A stretch of DNA of 64,000 bases from Pelagibacterales bacterium SAG-MED17 (GCA_014654115.1 JACWDO010000002.1:1-64000); one strand, 5' to 3'; counted from the stretch's first letter, positions 49,413 to 64,000 are shown. A program made the numbers and translations. The notes: generated by a model not told the origin, from the sequence alone.

Positions 49413-49664
49413 TTTTATTTGTAGAGAATGAATATAATTTTTTAATTCATCTTCTAAAATGTTATAAATAAACCTTGTTGAGTATAGCTTATTTTTTTTC
49501 TTTAACTCGTTAGACTCAATTGATAGTAATATATGAAATTTTCCACTTTCATTAGATTTATGATTTTTATGAAGAAATGACTTATCCTCTATATAAACTT
49601 TTGAAATACAATCATGCGACAAAATTTTTTTTTCAATAATTTCAGTAAGTTGATTAATATTCAT
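49404..49664 (-). CDS. BolA family protein
   Basis: MNINQLTEIIEKKIL...KFHILLSIESNELKKKNKLYSTRFIYNILEDEL..IHSLQIKL; start moved to MNINQ. Confidence 0.8.
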   Translation of the reverse strand: MNINQLTEIIEKKILSHDCISKVYIEDKSFLHKNHKSNESGKFHILLSIESNELKKKNKLYSTRFIYNILEDELKNYIHSLQIKLI

Positions 49665-49684
49665 AATATATAGTATTATATAAC

Positions 49685-50218
49685 ATGAAATATATTTGCG
49701 ATTGGAATAATTGTTCTGAAGAAGGGCTTTATAAAGCCCCAAAAGAAAGAGATAACAGTAAAAATTTTAGATTGCTTTGTCTAAATCATGTTAAAGAATT
49801 TAATAAAAACTGGAACTACTTTAGCGGAATGAATGATCAACAAATAATAGAATTTCTAAGGTCAGACTTAACCTGGCATAAGCCAACCCAAAGCTTTAGC
49901 TCATCTGATAATTTTTTTAAGGTTCTTTGGAGCAATGCCTTGAAAGATGAAATGGATAAATTCAAATTTAATAATGATTTTAATAATATGAATAAGTTTA
50001 AATTTAATAATAATGATATAAAAGCCTTTAGTATATTGGGGGTGAGCGCAGGATTAAAATGGGAAAAAGTTCAAGAAAAATTTAAAAAGCTTGTCAAAAA
50101 ATTTCACCCTGATATGAATTCTGGAAATAAAAAATTTGAAGACAAGTTAAAAGTGATTACTTTAGCTTATACTCAATTAAAAAATACATATAAGGATAAA
50201 TTTGACGCCAAACATTAA
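49685..50218 (+). CDS. J-domain protein (DnaJ-like)
   Basis: C-terminal J domain: AFSILGVSAGLKWEKVQEKFKKLVKKFHPDMNSGNKKFEDKLKVITLAYTQLK. Confidence 0.88.
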   Translation: MKYICDWNNCSEEGLYKAPKERDNSKNFRLLCLNHVKEFNKNWNYFSGMNDQQIIEFLRSDLTWHKPTQSFSSSDNFFKVLWSNALKDEMDKFKFNNDFNNMNKFKFNNNDIKAFSILGVSAGLKWEKVQEKFKKLVKKFHPDMNSGNKKFEDKLKVITLAYTQLKNTYKDKFDAKH

Positions 50219-51176
50219 AAATACCCCAGATATTAAAATATCAATTAAACAAACTTTTGGTATTGAAAGTGATATGGAAATTGATGCTTTTTCTAAAACT
50301 AGTGAGTACGTTCCAGAAATTGACAAAACGTATAAATTCGATAAGGACACGACTCTTGCAATTTTGTCAGGATTTTCATTTAATAAAAGAGTTTTAATTC
50401 AAGGATATCATGGGACAGGAAAATCAACCCATATAGAACAAATTGCTGCAAGATTAAACTGGCCTTGCATAAGAATTAATCTTGATAGTCATGTTAGTAG
50501 AATTGACTTAATAGGTAAAGACTCGATAGTAATAAAGGATGGTAAACAAGTTACTGAATTTAAAGAAGGTATACTTCCTTGGTCAATTCAAAATCCAATA
50601 GCTCTTGTTTTTGATGAGTATGATGCTGGAAGACCAGATGTTATGTTCGTTATTCAAAGAGTACTTGAGTCAGAAGGAAGTTTTACATTATTAGATAAAA
50701 ATAAGGTTATTAAGCAAAATAAATTTTTTAGGCTTTTCGCAACAACAAATACTGTGGGGCTAGGTGATACAACCGGATTGTATCATGGAACACAACAAAT
50801 CAATCAGGGACAGATGGATAGATGGAACATTGTATCTACATTAAACTATCTTAGTTTAGACAAAGAAATGGAAATTATATTAGGTAAGAATAAAAATTTA
50901 AATAATCCTAAAGGTAAAGAACAAGTTTCAAACATGATAAAAGTTGCTTCACTTACGAGAAAAGGCTTCATGGCAGGGGATATATCAACAGTAATGAGTC
51001 CAAGAACAGTCTTACATTGGGCAGAAAATTCTGAAATTTTTAAAGATATTGGATATGCATTTAGAGTAACATTTTTAAACAAATGTGATGATGCTGAGAA
51101 AAATACTATTGCCGAATATTATCAAAGATGTTTTGGGGATGAGCTGCCAGAATCAATGATCAATATTCAAGTTTGA
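50202..51176 (+). CDS. cobS: CobS-like AAA+ ATPase
   Basis: [83 protein letters not shown]. Confidence 0.92.
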   Translation: MTPNIKNTPDIKISIKQTFGIESDMEIDAFSKTSEYVPEIDKTYKFDKDTTLAILSGFSFNKRVLIQGYHGTGKSTHIEQIAARLNWPCIRINLDSHVSRIDLIGKDSIVIKDGKQVTEFKEGILPWSIQNPIALVFDEYDAGRPDVMFVIQRVLESEGSFTLLDKNKVIKQNKFFRLFATTNTVGLGDTTGLYHGTQQINQGQMDRWNIVSTLNYLSLDKEMEIILGKNKNLNNPKGKEQVSNMIKVASLTRKGFMAGDISTVMSPRTVLHWAENSEIFKDIGYAFRVTFLNKCDDAEKNTIAEYYQRCFGDELPESMINIQV

Positions 51177-52969
51177 TGAACAAAGAGGATAGTATTAAAG
51201 AAAAATTTAAACAAGCTCTGCAATCAACTTACAAAGTAATTTCAGACGACTATAAAGTTGTTAAAAATAAAAAAAATGACGAAAAAATTTATGATATTGG
51301 AGAAATTGATAATATTAACGATAAAAATCAATTTAAAAAGCTAAGGGCTGAAACAGATTCTGAGGCTTTAAAAAAAAGATTTTCGAGCAAAAAATTATTA
51401 GATAAAAATAACCCTCAAAATCCATCGTGTAGGACACTCTATCAACTTGCAGAAAAAGTAAGATATGAATTACTTGGCTCAGAGATGCTAAAAGGAATTT
51501 CCAAAAATTTTAAAGATAATTATAAAAATAGACTTCAACATCTTAAACAAGAAAAAATAACAAAGAAAGAAGATACAAATATTATTGATGCATTTGAAAT
51601 TTATATGACAAACAAATTTTTTAATGTCGAATTATATCCAGAAAATAAAGAAATTCTTAAATTTTGGGAGAATGATTTTAATAAGTCCATAGACAAACAC
51701 TTTGAATTTTTAAAACAGAATCTAGAAAATCAAGAAGTATATAACGCCAAATTTTCTGAAATTTTAGAAAATATGGACATATTTGAGAATGATGACACAA
51801 CTGAAAAGGAAAATGAAGAAAACGATGATTCGCAGGATCAAAATAGTTCTAATAATAATGAAGACAAAGATAATAATGACTCTAGCAAAACAAGTGAAGA
51901 TGAAAATATAAGCCAGGGAATGGATAGTGAGGATGATGTAAATGAGTTTAGACTTGAAGATCAGCTGGGTAGCGAAAATAATGAAGATGCAGAGTCAGAG
52001 AATGTAATTCAAAAAAAAAATTTAAGCGTAAGTGACAGAGAATACAAAGTATTTACTACTGAATTTGATGAAGTGGCTAAAGCAGAAAGTCTAGACACAG
52101 CTGAAGAAATTCAAAAACTAAGAAAAAATTTAGACCAACAACTTACAAGTTTCCAAGATTTAATTACAAAGTTAGCAAATAAATTGCAAAGACAACTGAT
52201 GGCAAAACAAAATCGATCATGGGAATTTGATTTAGAAGAGGGATTGTTAGATAGTTCAAAATTACCTAGAATTATTATTGATCCATATAATTCTTTGTCA
52301 TTTAAAAAAGAAAAAGATTTAGACTTTAAAGATACAATCGTGACACTTTTAATTGACAACTCTGGATCAATGAGAGGTAGGCCAATAACAATAGCTGCAA
52401 TTTGTGCTGATATTTTATCTAGAACCTTGGAAAGATGCTCAGTTAAAGTTGAAATATTGGGATTTACTACGAAAAATTGGAAAGGCGGTAAAAGTCGTCA
52501 GGAATGGAATAGATTAGGAAAAACGAAAAACCCTGGGAGACTTAATGATTTAAGACATATAATTTATAAAGGCGCAGATTCTCATTGGAGACAATCAAAA
52601 AAAAATTTAGGATTGATGTTGAAAGAAGGTTTGTTAAAAGAAAATATTGATGGTGAAGCTATAACTTGGGCTTTTAACAGACTAAAAAAAAGAAAAGAAG
52701 AGAGAAAAATCCTAATGGTTATTTCAGACGGAGCACCTGTCGATGACTCAACTTTATCAGTTAATTCAGGGGATTTTTTAGAAAAAAATTTGAAAAAAAT
52801 TGTTAAATTTATTGAAAATAAAAGTGAAGTTGAAATATTAGCTATAGGTATTGGTCATGACGTATCTCGTTACTATAAAAAAGCTATTAAAATTTCAGAT
52901 GTACAAGAATTGGGTGATGTTATGATAGATCAGTTAAGTGGACTATTTGAAAATAAAAAACTACACTAA
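51176..52969 (+). CDS. cobT: CobT-like protein with VWA domain
   Basis: Long acidic linker then MIDAS-type [65 protein letters not shown]. Confidence 0.92.
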   Translation: MNKEDSIKEKFKQALQSTYKVISDDYKVVKNKKNDEKIYDIGEIDNINDKNQFKKLRAETDSEALKKRFSSKKLLDKNNPQNPSCRTLYQLAEKVRYELLGSEMLKGISKNFKDNYKNRLQHLKQEKITKKEDTNIIDAFEIYMTNKFFNVELYPENKEILKFWENDFNKSIDKHFEFLKQNLENQEVYNAKFSEILENMDIFENDDTTEKENEENDDSQDQNSSNNNEDKDNNDSSKTSEDENISQGMDSEDDVNEFRLEDQLGSENNEDAESENVIQKKNLSVSDREYKVFTTEFDEVAKAESLDTAEEIQKLRKNLDQQLTSFQDLITKLANKLQRQLMAKQNRSWEFDLEEGLLDSSKLPRIIIDPYNSLSFKKEKDLDFKDTIVTLLIDNSGSMRGRPITIAAICADILSRTLERCSVKVEILGFTTKNWKGGKSRQEWNRLGKTKNPGRLNDLRHIIYKGADSHWRQSKKNLGLMLKEGLLKENIDGEAITWAFNRLKKRKEERKILMVISDGAPVDDSTLSVNSGDFLEKNLKKIVKFIENKSEVEILAIGIGHDVSRYYKKAIKISDVQELGDVMIDQLSGLFENKKLH

Positions 52970-54243
52970 ATAATAATTAAATCTTTATTAGACCACTCTA
53001 TTTTAATTTCTGCCCCACCTCTAGTTTCTGAATTCCTAATTAAAAGTCTTGCTTTATTTTTTTCTAATAGAGTTTTGCCTATAAATATTCCCAAACCCAA
53101 ACCAGCTCTAGTTTTATTTTTAGATTGTAAAGATTTTATATATGGATCACCAATTTTAGTTAATATATCTTTAGGAAATCCAGACCCATCATCTTCTATA
53201 GATATCATAGAGATTTCACTATCACTTGTTATTGAAATATAAATATTTTTTTTTGAAAATTTATTGGCATTTCCAATAAAATTTCTTAGTCCATAAACTA
53301 TTTCAATTGATTTTGAAATTTCAAAAGAATTGTAATTTTGCTCTATATTAATAATAAAATTTTTATCTGATATCTCTTTGAAAGAATTTACAATTTCTTT
53401 AATATAGTTGTGCAAAGTAATATCTTTATCTATAAAATCATCCTCGACTATTGGATTTAAAGACAATCTTTTTAATATTTCATTACATCTATCGACTTGA
53501 CTTACAAGTAATTCAACATCTTTTTTTAGATCTTTATTATTTTTAAAATTATTATATAAATCTTGAGAAATAATTTTAATTGTAGACAATGGAGTTCCTA
53601 AAGAATGGGCAGCGGCAGCAGCTTGTCCACCCAATGACACTAATTCATTCTCTTTCGAAATAACTTCCTGAATTTTATCTAATGCATCTTTTCTAACTTT
53701 GGACTCATTTCCAAATGTTAATGCAAAGAAACTTAAAAAAATAAGGGCAATAATCAAGGCAATAGGTACTGAATAATAGTAATAAGGACTAAAAATATAT
53801 TCATTTAGTGGAGAAGGTAGTTCATGGTGATAAAAAGTTAGTAAAATAATTGAAAAAATTGTTAAACATATTAATAAAATATTTGTTTTAATACTTAAGC
53901 TATTTGAGGCAAATATACTCGGTATTATTAAAAATATTGAGAAAGGATTAATAGTACCTCCAGTTAAATAAAGTAAAAAACTTAATTGTATAATATCAAG
54001 TGTAAGGAAATTTAATGATATTTTTTCTTGTAATTGATTTTTTTTGAAAAAATAAAATAGAAAAATATTACTTAAAACGCCAAGTAAAACTACAATATTT
54101 GCTAGAAAAAAATTAAACTCAAATTTGAATATGAAAGCAACAGAATTGATTGTAATAAATTGACCTATTATACCTATCCATCTTAAATTTACGTAGGTAA
54201 TTTTATTTAAATAGGAAGATTTGGAATTTGAGCTTAACTCCAT
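52966..54243 (-). CDS. regB: RegB/PrrB-type redox sensor histidine kinase
   Basis: Six-TM N-terminus with GGTINPF, H-box [26 protein letters not shown] cysteine, HATPase N and G boxes. Confidence 0.87.
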   Translation of the reverse strand: MELSSNSKSSYLNKITYVNLRWIGIIGQFITINSVAFIFKFEFNFFLANIVVLLGVLSNIFLFYFFKKNQLQEKISLNFLTLDIIQLSFLLYLTGGTINPFSIFLIIPSIFASNSLSIKTNILLICLTIFSIILLTFYHHELPSPLNEYIFSPYYYYSVPIALIIALIFLSFFALTFGNESKVRKDALDKIQEVISKENELVSLGGQAAAAAHSLGTPLSTIKIISQDLYNNFKNNKDLKKDVELLVSQVDRCNEILKRLSLNPIVEDDFIDKDITLHNYIKEIVNSFKEISDKNFIINIEQNYNSFEISKSIEIVYGLRNFIGNANKFSKKNIYISITSDSEISMISIEDDGSGFPKDILTKIGDPYIKSLQSKNKTRAGLGLGIFIGKTLLEKNKARLLIRNSETRGGAEIKIEWSNKDLIII

Positions 54244-54246
54244 TAA

Positions 54247-56319
<2,073 letters not shown>

Positions 56320-56456
56320 TTAATTATAACATTTTTTAATTAAAAAAGGTTATTTATAATTATCACAATTAAATAAAAATCCCAAAAAGACAAGCAAAAT
56401 CAATATAAATTTGATAAATATATAAATATTATTATTAAATTAGATGACTTTAAATT

Positions 56457-56555
56457 TTAAGAGAATATTAAGACGAGCTCTTTTATTCCTTCTACAAAAA
56501 CAGTGTTACTGCTCAACAATAAACTTAGAACCACGATGCCTAAAAGTTTTTTCAT
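56457..56555 (-). pseudogene. Orphan signal-peptide ORF, likely remnant of a secreted-protein gene
   Basis: Minus strand MKKLLGIVVLSLLLSSNTVFVEGIKELVLIFS*: typical Sec signal peptide followed almost immediately by a stop; no obvious RBS. Confidence 0.45.
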
Positions 56556-56561
56556 ATCTAT

Positions 56562-56579
56562 TGGCGTCCATATGGCGTC
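56562..56579. repeat. Short direct repeat TGGCGTC x2 (11-bp period)
   Basis: TGGCGTC CATA TGGCGTC, locally GC-rich, between the orphan ORF and tRNA-Ser. Confidence 0.5.
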
Positions 56580-56625
56580 AAAACTAATCTTAACGTTTAT
56601 TTATCTTGATGAAAACCCCTGAAAA

Positions 56626-56715
56626 TGGCGGAGAGAATGGGATTCGAACCCATGATAGAGTTTCCCCTATACACGCTTTCCAAGCGTGCGCCTTCAACCG
56701 CTCGGCCACCTCTCC
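56626..56715 (-). tRNA. tRNA-Ser (GGA)
   Basis: GGAGAGGTGGCCGAGCGGTTGAAGGCGCACGCTTGGAAAGCGTGTATAGGGGAAACTCTATCATGGGTTCGAATCCCATTCTCTCCGCCA; long variable arm, anticodon GGA. Confidence 0.95.
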
Positions 56716-56719
56716 TTGA

Positions 56720-57502
56720 TTAACTTTTTCTATAATAGCAAAGTGACGTATTATTAATATGAAATATTTTTTTTTCTTTTGAGATAGTATTTATATAATT
56801 TACAACATTTTTTGCTGACTCTTTACCAGGAACGAAATCGTGCCACAAAATAATTCCTCTAGACTTCAGCATTTCAAATGATTTTTCTGAGTCACTTTTA
56901 ACAATTGAGAAAGTATGACCACCATCAATAAATATTAAATCATATTTGTTAAGAAATAATTTTTCATTAAAATCGAGTGAATTTTGGAAGATTACTTCGA
57001 TTTTATTTTCATACTTTGTTTTAGAAAAAAGAAATTTATCATAAATACTTTCATTTATTATATTTCTGTATGAAACTTTGTTATCAAATTTATTTCTTTC
57101 AATTTTCTTAAGATCTTGTGGGTTTAAAGTTAAAGTAGTTATTTTAGCATTATCTGGAGAGTTTAAAGCCATTAAATATGTGGTTTTTCCACTACAGGTT
57201 CCAAATTCGAATATATTATTACTAATTTTACTTAAAGATGAAATAATCCACGCTTCATAGTCTGATGTCATTCCAACAATATTGTTGTTTCCCTGAATAC
57301 AAAAATTTTTTACAATTACTTCTGATTTAGGTCCATATAATTTTTTATCAATTTGATTATTTAAAAAAATTTGATCTACATGATCTAATTCTACTGATTG
57401 TATTTTACTTTTATAAAAAAAATTTTTAATTTTTTTTTTATTTAAAAAATAAAAAAGTATTAAATTCAAAAAAAATAAAGAAAATATTAAAATTTTTGTC
57501 AT
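56720..57502 (-). CDS. Membrane-anchored class I SAM methyltransferase-like protein
   Basis: N-terminal [21 protein letters not shown] motif [34 protein letters not shown]. Confidence 0.7.
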   Translation of the reverse strand: MTKILIFSLFFLNLILFYFLNKKKIKNFFYKSKIQSVELDHVDQIFLNNQIDKKLYGPKSEVIVKNFCIQGNNNIVGMTSDYEAWIISSLSKISNNIFEFGTCSGKTTYLMALNSPDNAKITTLTLNPQDLKKIERNKFDNKVSYRNIINESIYDKFLFSKTKYENKIEVIFQNSLDFNEKLFLNKYDLIFIDGGHTFSIVKSDSEKSFEMLKSRGIILWHDFVPGKESAKNVVNYINTISKEKKIFHINNTSLCYYRKS

Positions 57503-59310
57503 TTTTCTTTTGATATTTTAAGTACTCCAATAAATGCTTCCTGGGGGATTTCAACTTTTCCAAACTGTTTAGATCTTGCTTTTCCTTTTTTTTGTTTTTC
57601 AAGTAATTTTCTTTTTCTATCGGTAGCTCCTCCGCCATGAATTTTCGTTAAAACATCTTTTTTAAAACCTTTAATTGTCTCTCTTGCAATAATCTTTCCA
57701 CCAATTGCTGCTTGAACTGGTATCATAAAGTTGTGTCTTGGAATTAAGTCTTTTAATTTTTCACAAACTTCTCTCCCAGTTTTTTGAGCAAAATCTTTAT
57801 GTATCATCATAGCTAAAGCATCTACTGGTTCTGTATTTACTAAAATACCCATTTTGACAAGATCACCCTCTCTATGGTCTATAATTTCATAATCAAAACT
57901 AGCATATCCACTTGTCATAGATTTTAAACGATCATTAAAATCAAATACTATTTCATTTAATGGTAATTCATAATTTACAACTGCTCTACTTCCAGAGTAA
58001 CTTAAGTTTGTTTGGATTCCTCTTTTATCTTGGCATATTTTCATTATAGGTCCAAGATACTGGTCAGGAGTAATAATTGTAGCTTTAATCCATGGTTCCT
58101 CAATAAATTTAATCAAAGTTGGATCTGGTAAACTTGATGGGTTTTGTAAATCTTTTATCTCACCATTGTTCATATGGATCTTATATACAACGCCAGGAGT
58201 TGTAGTTAATAGATTTATATCAAATTCTCTTTCAAGCCTTTCTGTAACAATTTCTAAATGTAATAAACCTAAAAATCCACATCTAAAACCAAGTCCTAAA
58301 GCTGAAGAAGATTCAGGTTCAAAAGAAAAGCTAGCATCATTTAATTTTAGTTTAGCTAGTCCATCTTTTAGTTTTTGATATTCAGAACTATCCACAGGAA
58401 ACAATCCACAGAAAACCACAGGTTTACTTGGCTTAAAACCAGGCAGCGTTTCTGTTAAAGGTTTAGATGCATCGCAGATTGTATCTCCAACTTTTGTTTC
58501 TGATAAAACTTTAATTCCTGTTGTTATAAACCCGATTTCTCCTGAGTTAAGATCATCAATGTCCTTGGGTTTAGGTGTAAAAACCCCAACTTTTTCTACA
58601 AAATATTCCTGATTTGTAGACATCATCTTAATTTTCATATTTTTTCTAATTTTGCCATCAATTACTCTGACTAAAATGACTACACCTAGGTAAGTGTCAT
58701 ACCAACTATCCACCAATAAACACTTTAGTTTTTCATCTTTTTCACCTTTTGGTCCTGGTAAAACTTGAATTATTTGTTCTAAAATTTCATCTATACCTTC
58801 ACCTGTCTTTCCAGAACATGGTACAGCATTAAATGTATCAATACCTATTACATCTTCAATTTGTTTATTCGTTCTATCTATATCAGATGCTGGTAAGTCA
58901 ATTTTATTTAGTACTGGAATGATTTCGTGGTTAATATCGAGCGCCTGGTATACATTTGCTAATGTTTGGGCTTCAACACCTTGGGTACTATCTACAATTA
59001 ATATTGAACCTTCACATGCATATAGGGATCTACTTACTTCATAACTAAAATCAACATGACCTGGAGTATCTATAATATTTAAAATATAATTTTTTCCATT
59101 TTTAGATTTATAATTTAATTTTACTGTTTGGGCTTTTATTGTTATCCCTCTTTCTCTTTCAATATCCATTGAATCTAAAACTTGAGCTTTCATTTCTCTA
59201 TCTGTTAAACCACCACATTTATGAATAATTCTATCAGCAATAGTGGACTTACCATGGTCAATGTGAGCAATGATTGCAAAATTTCTAATATTATCTATTT
59301 CAGTAGACAT
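57499..59310 (-). CDS. lepA: Elongation factor 4
   Basis: [38 protein letters not shown]-terminal AFIGVLKI. Confidence 0.95.
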   Translation of the reverse strand: MSTEIDNIRNFAIIAHIDHGKSTIADRIIHKCGGLTDREMKAQVLDSMDIERERGITIKAQTVKLNYKSKNGKNYILNIIDTPGHVDFSYEVSRSLYACEGSILIVDSTQGVEAQTLANVYQALDINHEIIPVLNKIDLPASDIDRTNKQIEDVIGIDTFNAVPCSGKTGEGIDEILEQIIQVLPGPKGEKDEKLKCLLVDSWYDTYLGVVILVRVIDGKIRKNMKIKMMSTNQEYFVEKVGVFTPKPKDIDDLNSGEIGFITTGIKVLSETKVGDTICDASKPLTETLPGFKPSKPVVFCGLFPVDSSEYQKLKDGLAKLKLNDASFSFEPESSSALGLGFRCGFLGLLHLEIVTERLEREFDINLLTTTPGVVYKIHMNNGEIKDLQNPSSLPDPTLIKFIEEPWIKATIITPDQYLGPIMKICQDKRGIQTNLSYSGSRAVVNYELPLNEIVFDFNDRLKSMTSGYASFDYEIIDHREGDLVKMGILVNTEPVDALAMMIHKDFAQKTGREVCEKLKDLIPRHNFMIPVQAAIGGKIIARETIKGFKKDVLTKIHGGGATDRKRKLLEKQKKGKARSKQFGKVEIPQEAFIGVLKISKEK

Positions 59311-61719
59311 TTAAGATCTTATTTTTGCCCCAGATTTAGTCTCAACAGTTGAAATAATTAATTTATTAATTTTTTCAAGATCACCCTCTTCTAATGTTTT
59401 TTCAGATGATTGAATTATTACATTAAGAGCTATCGACTTTTTACCATCTGGAATATTTTCACCTTCATAAATATCAAAAATTTTAATTGATCTTATTAAA
59501 TTTTTGTCAATTAATGATATAATTTCTATTAAGTCTTGTGCTTTAAAACTTTTATCTACTACAAAGGCAAAATCTCTCTCTGATTTTTGATAGTCAGAGT
59601 ACTCAAAATTAGATTTTTGATCTTTAAGTTTCACTTTATTGTCTTTTAAATTATCCAGATAAATTTCAAAACCAACTAATCCTTCAGTTTTTATATCAAG
59701 CTTTTTAATAATACTTGGATGTATGTCTCCAAAATAAGCAACTGGGTCAGTATCATCCTTGTCAAGATAGACAGAGCCAGATTTACCTGGGTGATAATAA
59801 GAAGGAGATTTATCTCGTATTAAAATACTTTGTCTGTCATATCCAGCTTCTACTAGTGTCTGAATAACGTCCTTTTTTATATCAAAGACATCAACTGGTC
59901 TTTCTTTTTCGTTCCAGTTTAATCTTGATATTTTTCCTGATTTTATTGCACCAATTACTGTCAGTTGCTGCCCTGGCTCACTATCTTTAAAAATTGGGCC
60001 AATTTCGAAAAGTGAAATATCTTTAAAACCTCTATCTAAATTTTTCTTTAAGTAAAAAGTCAAATTTGGAAAAATTGAATTTCGCAAAACATCTAAATCT
60101 GAACTTATTGGATTTACTATTTTAATTTCTTTTAAATTTTCTTTGAAAAGATTATTTATTTTCGAATCTGTAAATGACCAGGTTACAGTTTCAAAATAAC
60201 CTTTTGATGCTACAGAGCGTTGTAGAAAATGAAAGAGTTTCTGCTGTTTATTTAATGTATCTTTTATTCTTTTTTTTTCAGGCTCTAATGTTTCTATATT
60301 TTCATATCCTTTAATTCTTACTATTTCCTCAACTATATCAATTGGTTGAATTATATCTGGTCTCCAAGTAGGTATTTTTAAATCTAATTCTAATTTATTC
60401 TTAGAAACTTCAAATCCTAAATCAGTTAAAATTTCAATTATTTCACTATCCTTTACTTTAAAACCAGTTATTTTTTCAAATAAAGAAATTTTGAACTTAA
60501 TTTTATTTTGTTCATACTTACCTATTTTTTTAATATCAAATTTACTTATTTTGCCTCCACAAATCTCTGAAATAAGTTGAGCAGCTTTTGTTAAGCCTAA
60601 TTCGATTGATTGAGGATCGATCCCCCTTTCAAATCTAAATTTTGCATCTGTATCAATATTTAGAAGTTTTGAAGTTTTTCTGATAGATCTTGGTAGAAAA
60701 TATGCAGATTCTAATAAAATATTTTTAGTATTAATTTCAGTACCAGAACGTGTACCTCCAATTATTCCTCCTAAGCCCAAAACTCCAGACTTATCAGAAA
60801 TAACACACATATCATCCTCCAATTTATATTCCTTACTATCAAGGGCTTCAAAAGTTTCACCTTTTTTCGAATTTCTTACTATAATTTCTTTATCAATTTT
60901 ATCTGCATCGTATGCATGTAGAGGCCTATTTAAATCCAACATCACATAATTTGTGATATCAACAATTGCTGAAATTGGTTTTTGACCAAGTGATAAAATT
61001 TTTTCTTTCAGCCATTGTGGGCTTTCTTGATTTATAACCCCTTCAATTAAACAACTACCAAATATAGTACAACCTTGATTTTTATCTTTTGTAATTGAAA
61101 CTTTAATTTTTTGAGATCCATTTTTTTTGATGTTTTTAAGTGAAATTTTTTTTAATCTGCCAGCTCCAGCAGCAGCAAGATCTCTAGCTACACCTCTTAC
61201 CCCAAGACAATCAGGACGATTAGGTGTTATAGACAAATCAACAACTTTTTCGTTATTATTATTAAAAAAATTTTTACCTATTTTATCTGAATAATTGCTT
61301 GATTTTAGTTCTGTTATTCCCTCACTTTCTTCTGATAAATTCAACTCAGACTCAGAGCATAGCATTCCGTAAGAAGTTACTCCTCTAATTTTGCTAACTG
61401 TAAGTTTCATATTATTTTTTGGAATTATAGATCCAGGACCAGCATAAACAGTCAAAAGATCTTTTTTTGCATTTGGTGCTCCACATACAACTTTAATTGT
61501 ATTTTGCCCACCAATATCAACATCACATACTCTAAGTCTGTCTGCATTTGGATGCTGTTGAGCATTAACAATTTTTGCTACTTTAAAATTGTCTAAATCT
61601 GAACTTAAGTTATCAAAACTCTCAACTTCAAGACCAACATCTGTTAATTTTTCAATTAACTCATTATCTTTTTTTTTTGTATCAAGATGGTCCTTTAGCC
61701 AACCTACTGTAAATTTCAT
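59311..61719 (-). CDS. pheT: Phenylalanine-tRNA ligase beta subunit
   Basis: tRNA-binding domain [35 protein letters not shown], downstream of pheS. Confidence 0.95.
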   Translation of the reverse strand: MKFTVGWLKDHLDTKKKDNELIEKLTDVGLEVESFDNLSSDLDNFKVAKIVNAQQHPNADRLRVCDVDIGGQNTIKVVCGAPNAKKDLLTVYAGPGSIIPKNNMKLTVSKIRGVTSYGMLCSESELNLSEESEGITELKSSNYSDKIGKNFFNNNNEKVVDLSITPNRPDCLGVRGVARDLAAAGAGRLKKISLKNIKKNGSQKIKVSITKDKNQGCTIFGSCLIEGVINQESPQWLKEKILSLGQKPISAIVDITNYVMLDLNRPLHAYDADKIDKEIIVRNSKKGETFEALDSKEYKLEDDMCVISDKSGVLGLGGIIGGTRSGTEINTKNILLESAYFLPRSIRKTSKLLNIDTDAKFRFERGIDPQSIELGLTKAAQLISEICGGKISKFDIKKIGKYEQNKIKFKISLFEKITGFKVKDSEIIEILTDLGFEVSKNKLELDLKIPTWRPDIIQPIDIVEEIVRIKGYENIETLEPEKKRIKDTLNKQQKLFHFLQRSVASKGYFETVTWSFTDSKINNLFKENLKEIKIVNPISSDLDVLRNSIFPNLTFYLKKNLDRGFKDISLFEIGPIFKDSEPGQQLTVIGAIKSGKISRLNWNEKERPVDVFDIKKDVIQTLVEAGYDRQSILIRDKSPSYYHPGKSGSVYLDKDDTDPVAYFGDIHPSIIKKLDIKTEGLVGFEIYLDNLKDNKVKLKDQKSNFEYSDYQKSERDFAFVVDKSFKAQDLIEIISLIDKNLIRSIKIFDIYEGENIPDGKKSIALNVIIQSSEKTLEEGDLEKINKLIISTVETKSGAKIRS

Positions 61720-62783
61720 CTGCTCAGGCCTCTATAATTTGATGGTACATCTAATGGATCAAAACCGAAATGATTAAGCCATCTATAATCAGTCTCAAAA
61801 AAAGCTCTTAAATCGTTTATACCATACTTGAGCATTCCAAGTCTATCTATGCCAATCCCAAAAGCGTAACCTTGGTATTTATCTGGATCTACTTTAACAT
61901 TTTTAAGTACATTTGGATGCACCATGCCACAACCTAGAATTTCTAACCACTTGTCTCCCTCACCAATCACTATTTTTCCATCTTTCATCTCATAACCAAT
62001 ATCCACTTCTGCAGATGGCTCAGTGAAAGGAAAGTGACTAGGTCTAAATCTCATTTTAATTTTATCCACTTCAAAAAATGATTTTATAAAATAATTCAAG
62101 CACCCCTTTAGATGACCCATATTGATATTTTTATCAATGTGAAGGCCTTCAACTTGATGAAACATCGGAGAATGGGTTTGATCACTATCAGATCTATATG
62201 TTCTGCCTGGTGCTATAATCTTAAAGGGAGGATTTCCATTTAACATTGTTCTAACCTGTACCGGAGAAGTGTGGGTTCTTAATAATAGTTCTTTGTTATT
62301 ATCTAAATAAAAAGTGTCATGCATATCTCTCGCTGGATGATTGTCAGGCGTATTTAATGCAGTAAAATTATAATGCTCATTCTCTATATCTGGCCCTTCT
62401 TCAACACTAAATCCAATTTCTGAAAATATTGATGATATCTCGTCAATTACTTGTGAAACAGGATGTATTTTTCCTTGATTAAATTCTCTTTCAGGTAAGG
62501 TTACATCTACTTTTTCATTCTCAAGTTTAGAGTTAATCTCTTTTTTGTCAATTTCTTGAAGTTTAGAATCTATTTTTTCTTGTAGCTCATCTTTTATTGA
62601 ATTTAAGTCAGATGCAAATTTTTTTCTTTCATGAGTTGGCAAAGATCCTAATGTTTTAAAAGAATTAGAAATTTTACCATTTTTACCGAATAAGTCTGTT
62701 TTTATTTGATTTACACTTTCAATATTTAAATCACCGTCTAATTTTTTCAAATACTCGTCTTTAATTTTTTTAATATCGGACAT
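61716..62783 (-). CDS. pheS: Phenylalanine-tRNA ligase alpha subunit
   Basis: [64 protein letters not shown]. Confidence 0.96.
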   Translation of the reverse strand: MSDIKKIKDEYLKKLDGDLNIESVNQIKTDLFGKNGKISNSFKTLGSLPTHERKKFASDLNSIKDELQEKIDSKLQEIDKKEINSKLENEKVDVTLPEREFNQGKIHPVSQVIDEISSIFSEIGFSVEEGPDIENEHYNFTALNTPDNHPARDMHDTFYLDNNKELLLRTHTSPVQVRTMLNGNPPFKIIAPGRTYRSDSDQTHSPMFHQVEGLHIDKNINMGHLKGCLNYFIKSFFEVDKIKMRFRPSHFPFTEPSAEVDIGYEMKDGKIVIGEGDKWLEILGCGMVHPNVLKNVKVDPDKYQGYAFGIGIDRLGMLKYGINDLRAFFETDYRWLNHFGFDPLDVPSNYRGLSR

Positions 62784-62826
62784 GTTTGTAGATTATTTGT
62801 TAACTCTAGAAAAACAAGAATGAATA

Positions 62827-63183
62827 TTAATTCAATGCTGCTTGAGCTTTTTTAACTATAGTTTTAAATGCTTCAGGATTATCATAGGCAATTTCAGCAA
62901 GTATTTTTCTGTCAATTTTAATACCTGATTTGCTTAAACCATTTACAAACTTAGAATAAGTCATACCCTCTAATCTTACCCCAGCGTTTATTCTTGTAAT
63001 CCATAGTGATTTAAAATCTCTTTTTTTATTTCGTCTATCTCTGTAGGCATATTGCATGGCTTTTTCCATTGCTTGTCTTGCAGCTCTAATGGTGTTTTTT
63101 CTTCTTCCCCATTGACCTTTAACAGCTTTCAATACTTTTTTATGTTTTGCTCTACTTGTTACGCCTCTTTTTACTCTTGCCAT
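62827..63183 (-). CDS. rplT: 50S ribosomal protein L20
   Basis: [42 protein letters not shown]. Confidence 0.97.
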   Translation of the reverse strand: MARVKRGVTSRAKHKKVLKAVKGQWGRRKNTIRAARQAMEKAMQYAYRDRRNKKRDFKSLWITRINAGVRLEGMTYSKFVNGLSKSGIKIDRKILAEIAYDNPEAFKTIVKKAQAALN

Positions 63184-63184
63184 A

Positions 63185-63391
63185 TTATCCTCTTAGGTTG
63201 TACGGCATATAAGATTTTACAATCTTGCTATCTTGTTTTGATAGCACCGTAGTTCCTCTTTGTTTTCTTATCTGTGAATTAGTTCTCTTTATCATACCGT
63301 GTCTTTTACCTGCTTGGGCAGTTATAACCTTTCCTCTAGCAGAAATTTTGAATCTTTTTTTTGCAGAACTTTTTGTTTTTAATTTAGGCAT
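63185..63391 (-). CDS. rpmI: 50S ribosomal protein L35
   Basis: [36 protein letters not shown]; start at MPKLK. Confidence 0.96.
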   Translation of the reverse strand: MPKLKTKSSAKKRFKISARGKVITAQAGKRHGMIKRTNSQIRKQRGTTVLSKQDSKIVKSYMPYNLRG

Positions 63392-63445
63392 AATTTTTGA
63401 GGGGTTATACAAATATTGTTATTAATTTACAACTAGAAATAAAGC

Positions 63446-63991
63446 TTATAAAGGCTGGATAACCATGATCATTTGCTTGCCATCAAACTTTGGTTGTAGT
63501 TCAACCCGGCCTACAGTCTCCATATCTATTTTTATCTTGTCCATTAATTCACGTCCTAAACTAGAATGCTGAAGCTCTCTACCTTTAAATCTTATTGTAA
63601 ATTTTACTTTATCACCTTTTGCGATAAATTTTTGAGCATTTTTTATTTTAAAAGAATAATCGTGAACTTCAGTAACTGGTCTTAATTTAATTTCTTTAAG
63701 TTCTACCTTTTTTTGTTTCTTTTTAGCTTTATTTGCTTTTTTTTGGGCATCATATTTATATTTTCCCATATCCATAATTTTGCATACAGGTGGTTTCGCA
63801 TTCGGAGCAATTTCAATTAAGTCTAAACCTTGCTCTTTAGCTCTATCGATAGCATCGTTTAAATTTAAAATTCCTAGGTTATCACCATCACTTGCAATAA
63901 CTTGAACATCTTGCGAAGTGATTCTATGATTTGTTCTTGGACCTCTTGCTTTTGTTCTTCTCTGGAAATAGTTTTGTTTAAAATCTGCCAC
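63446..63991 (-). CDS. infC: Translation initiation factor IF-3
   Basis: LGILNLNDAIDRAKEQGLDLIEIAPNAKPPVCKIMDMGKYKYDAQKKA; next to rpmI-rplT. Confidence 0.96.
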   Translation of the reverse strand: MADFKQNYFQRRTKARGPRTNHRITSQDVQVIASDGDNLGILNLNDAIDRAKEQGLDLIEIAPNAKPPVCKIMDMGKYKYDAQKKANKAKKKQKKVELKEIKLRPVTEVHDYSFKIKNAQKFIAKGDKVKFTIRFKGRELQHSSLGRELMDKIKIDMETVGRVELQPKFDGKQMIMVIQPL

Positions 63992-64000
63992 TAAATTGAA

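Noticed and set aside
50202-52969. Cobalamin biosynthesis operon
   Set aside because: Only CobS- and CobT-like genes are present, with no corrin-ring genes, so a B12 pathway cannot be claimed from this window.
56562-56625. Prophage or integrative-element attachment site at tRNA-Ser
   Set aside because: No integrase, no duplicated tRNA 3' end and no mobile genes were found; only a short direct repeat supports it.

Overview
The window is a gene-dense, AT-rich chromosomal segment from an alphaproteobacterium. Gene order, protein character and very short spacers all point to the SAR11/Pelagibacterales lineage (inference; no database search was possible). Nearly everything is core housekeeping: a partial malate synthase G, recR/ybaB/dnaX with the 4.5S SRP RNA, arg, his, trp and dap genes, lptC-lptB, aroA-cmk-rpsA-ihfB-pyrF, accD-folC, murA, rpmH-rnpA-yidD-yidC, truA-fmt-def, aroK-aroB, dnaJ-like/cobS/cobT, regB, gyrB, lepA, and pheST-rplT-rpmI-infC. 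I read four tRNAs directly (His-GUG, Phe-GAA, Thr-GGU, Ser-GGA), plus the SRP RNA. I saw no CRISPR array, intact mobile element, rRNA or prophage. The most interesting points are: (1) an A9 run in dnaX where either slippage direction reaches a stop within 2-4 codons, giving a candidate gamma-like short form; (2) tRNA-His lying 4 nt upstream of the hisS start codon, with the only Shine-Dalgarno-like sequence inside the tRNA acceptor stem; (3) an HDAC-fold deacetylase next to a SET-domain protein with intact motifs; (4) an ExoI / PD-(D/E)XK nuclease / RmuC DNA-processing cluster; (5) a long intergenic region with three hairpins between cspA and tRNA-His. No clear large novel system was identified; these are testable leads.
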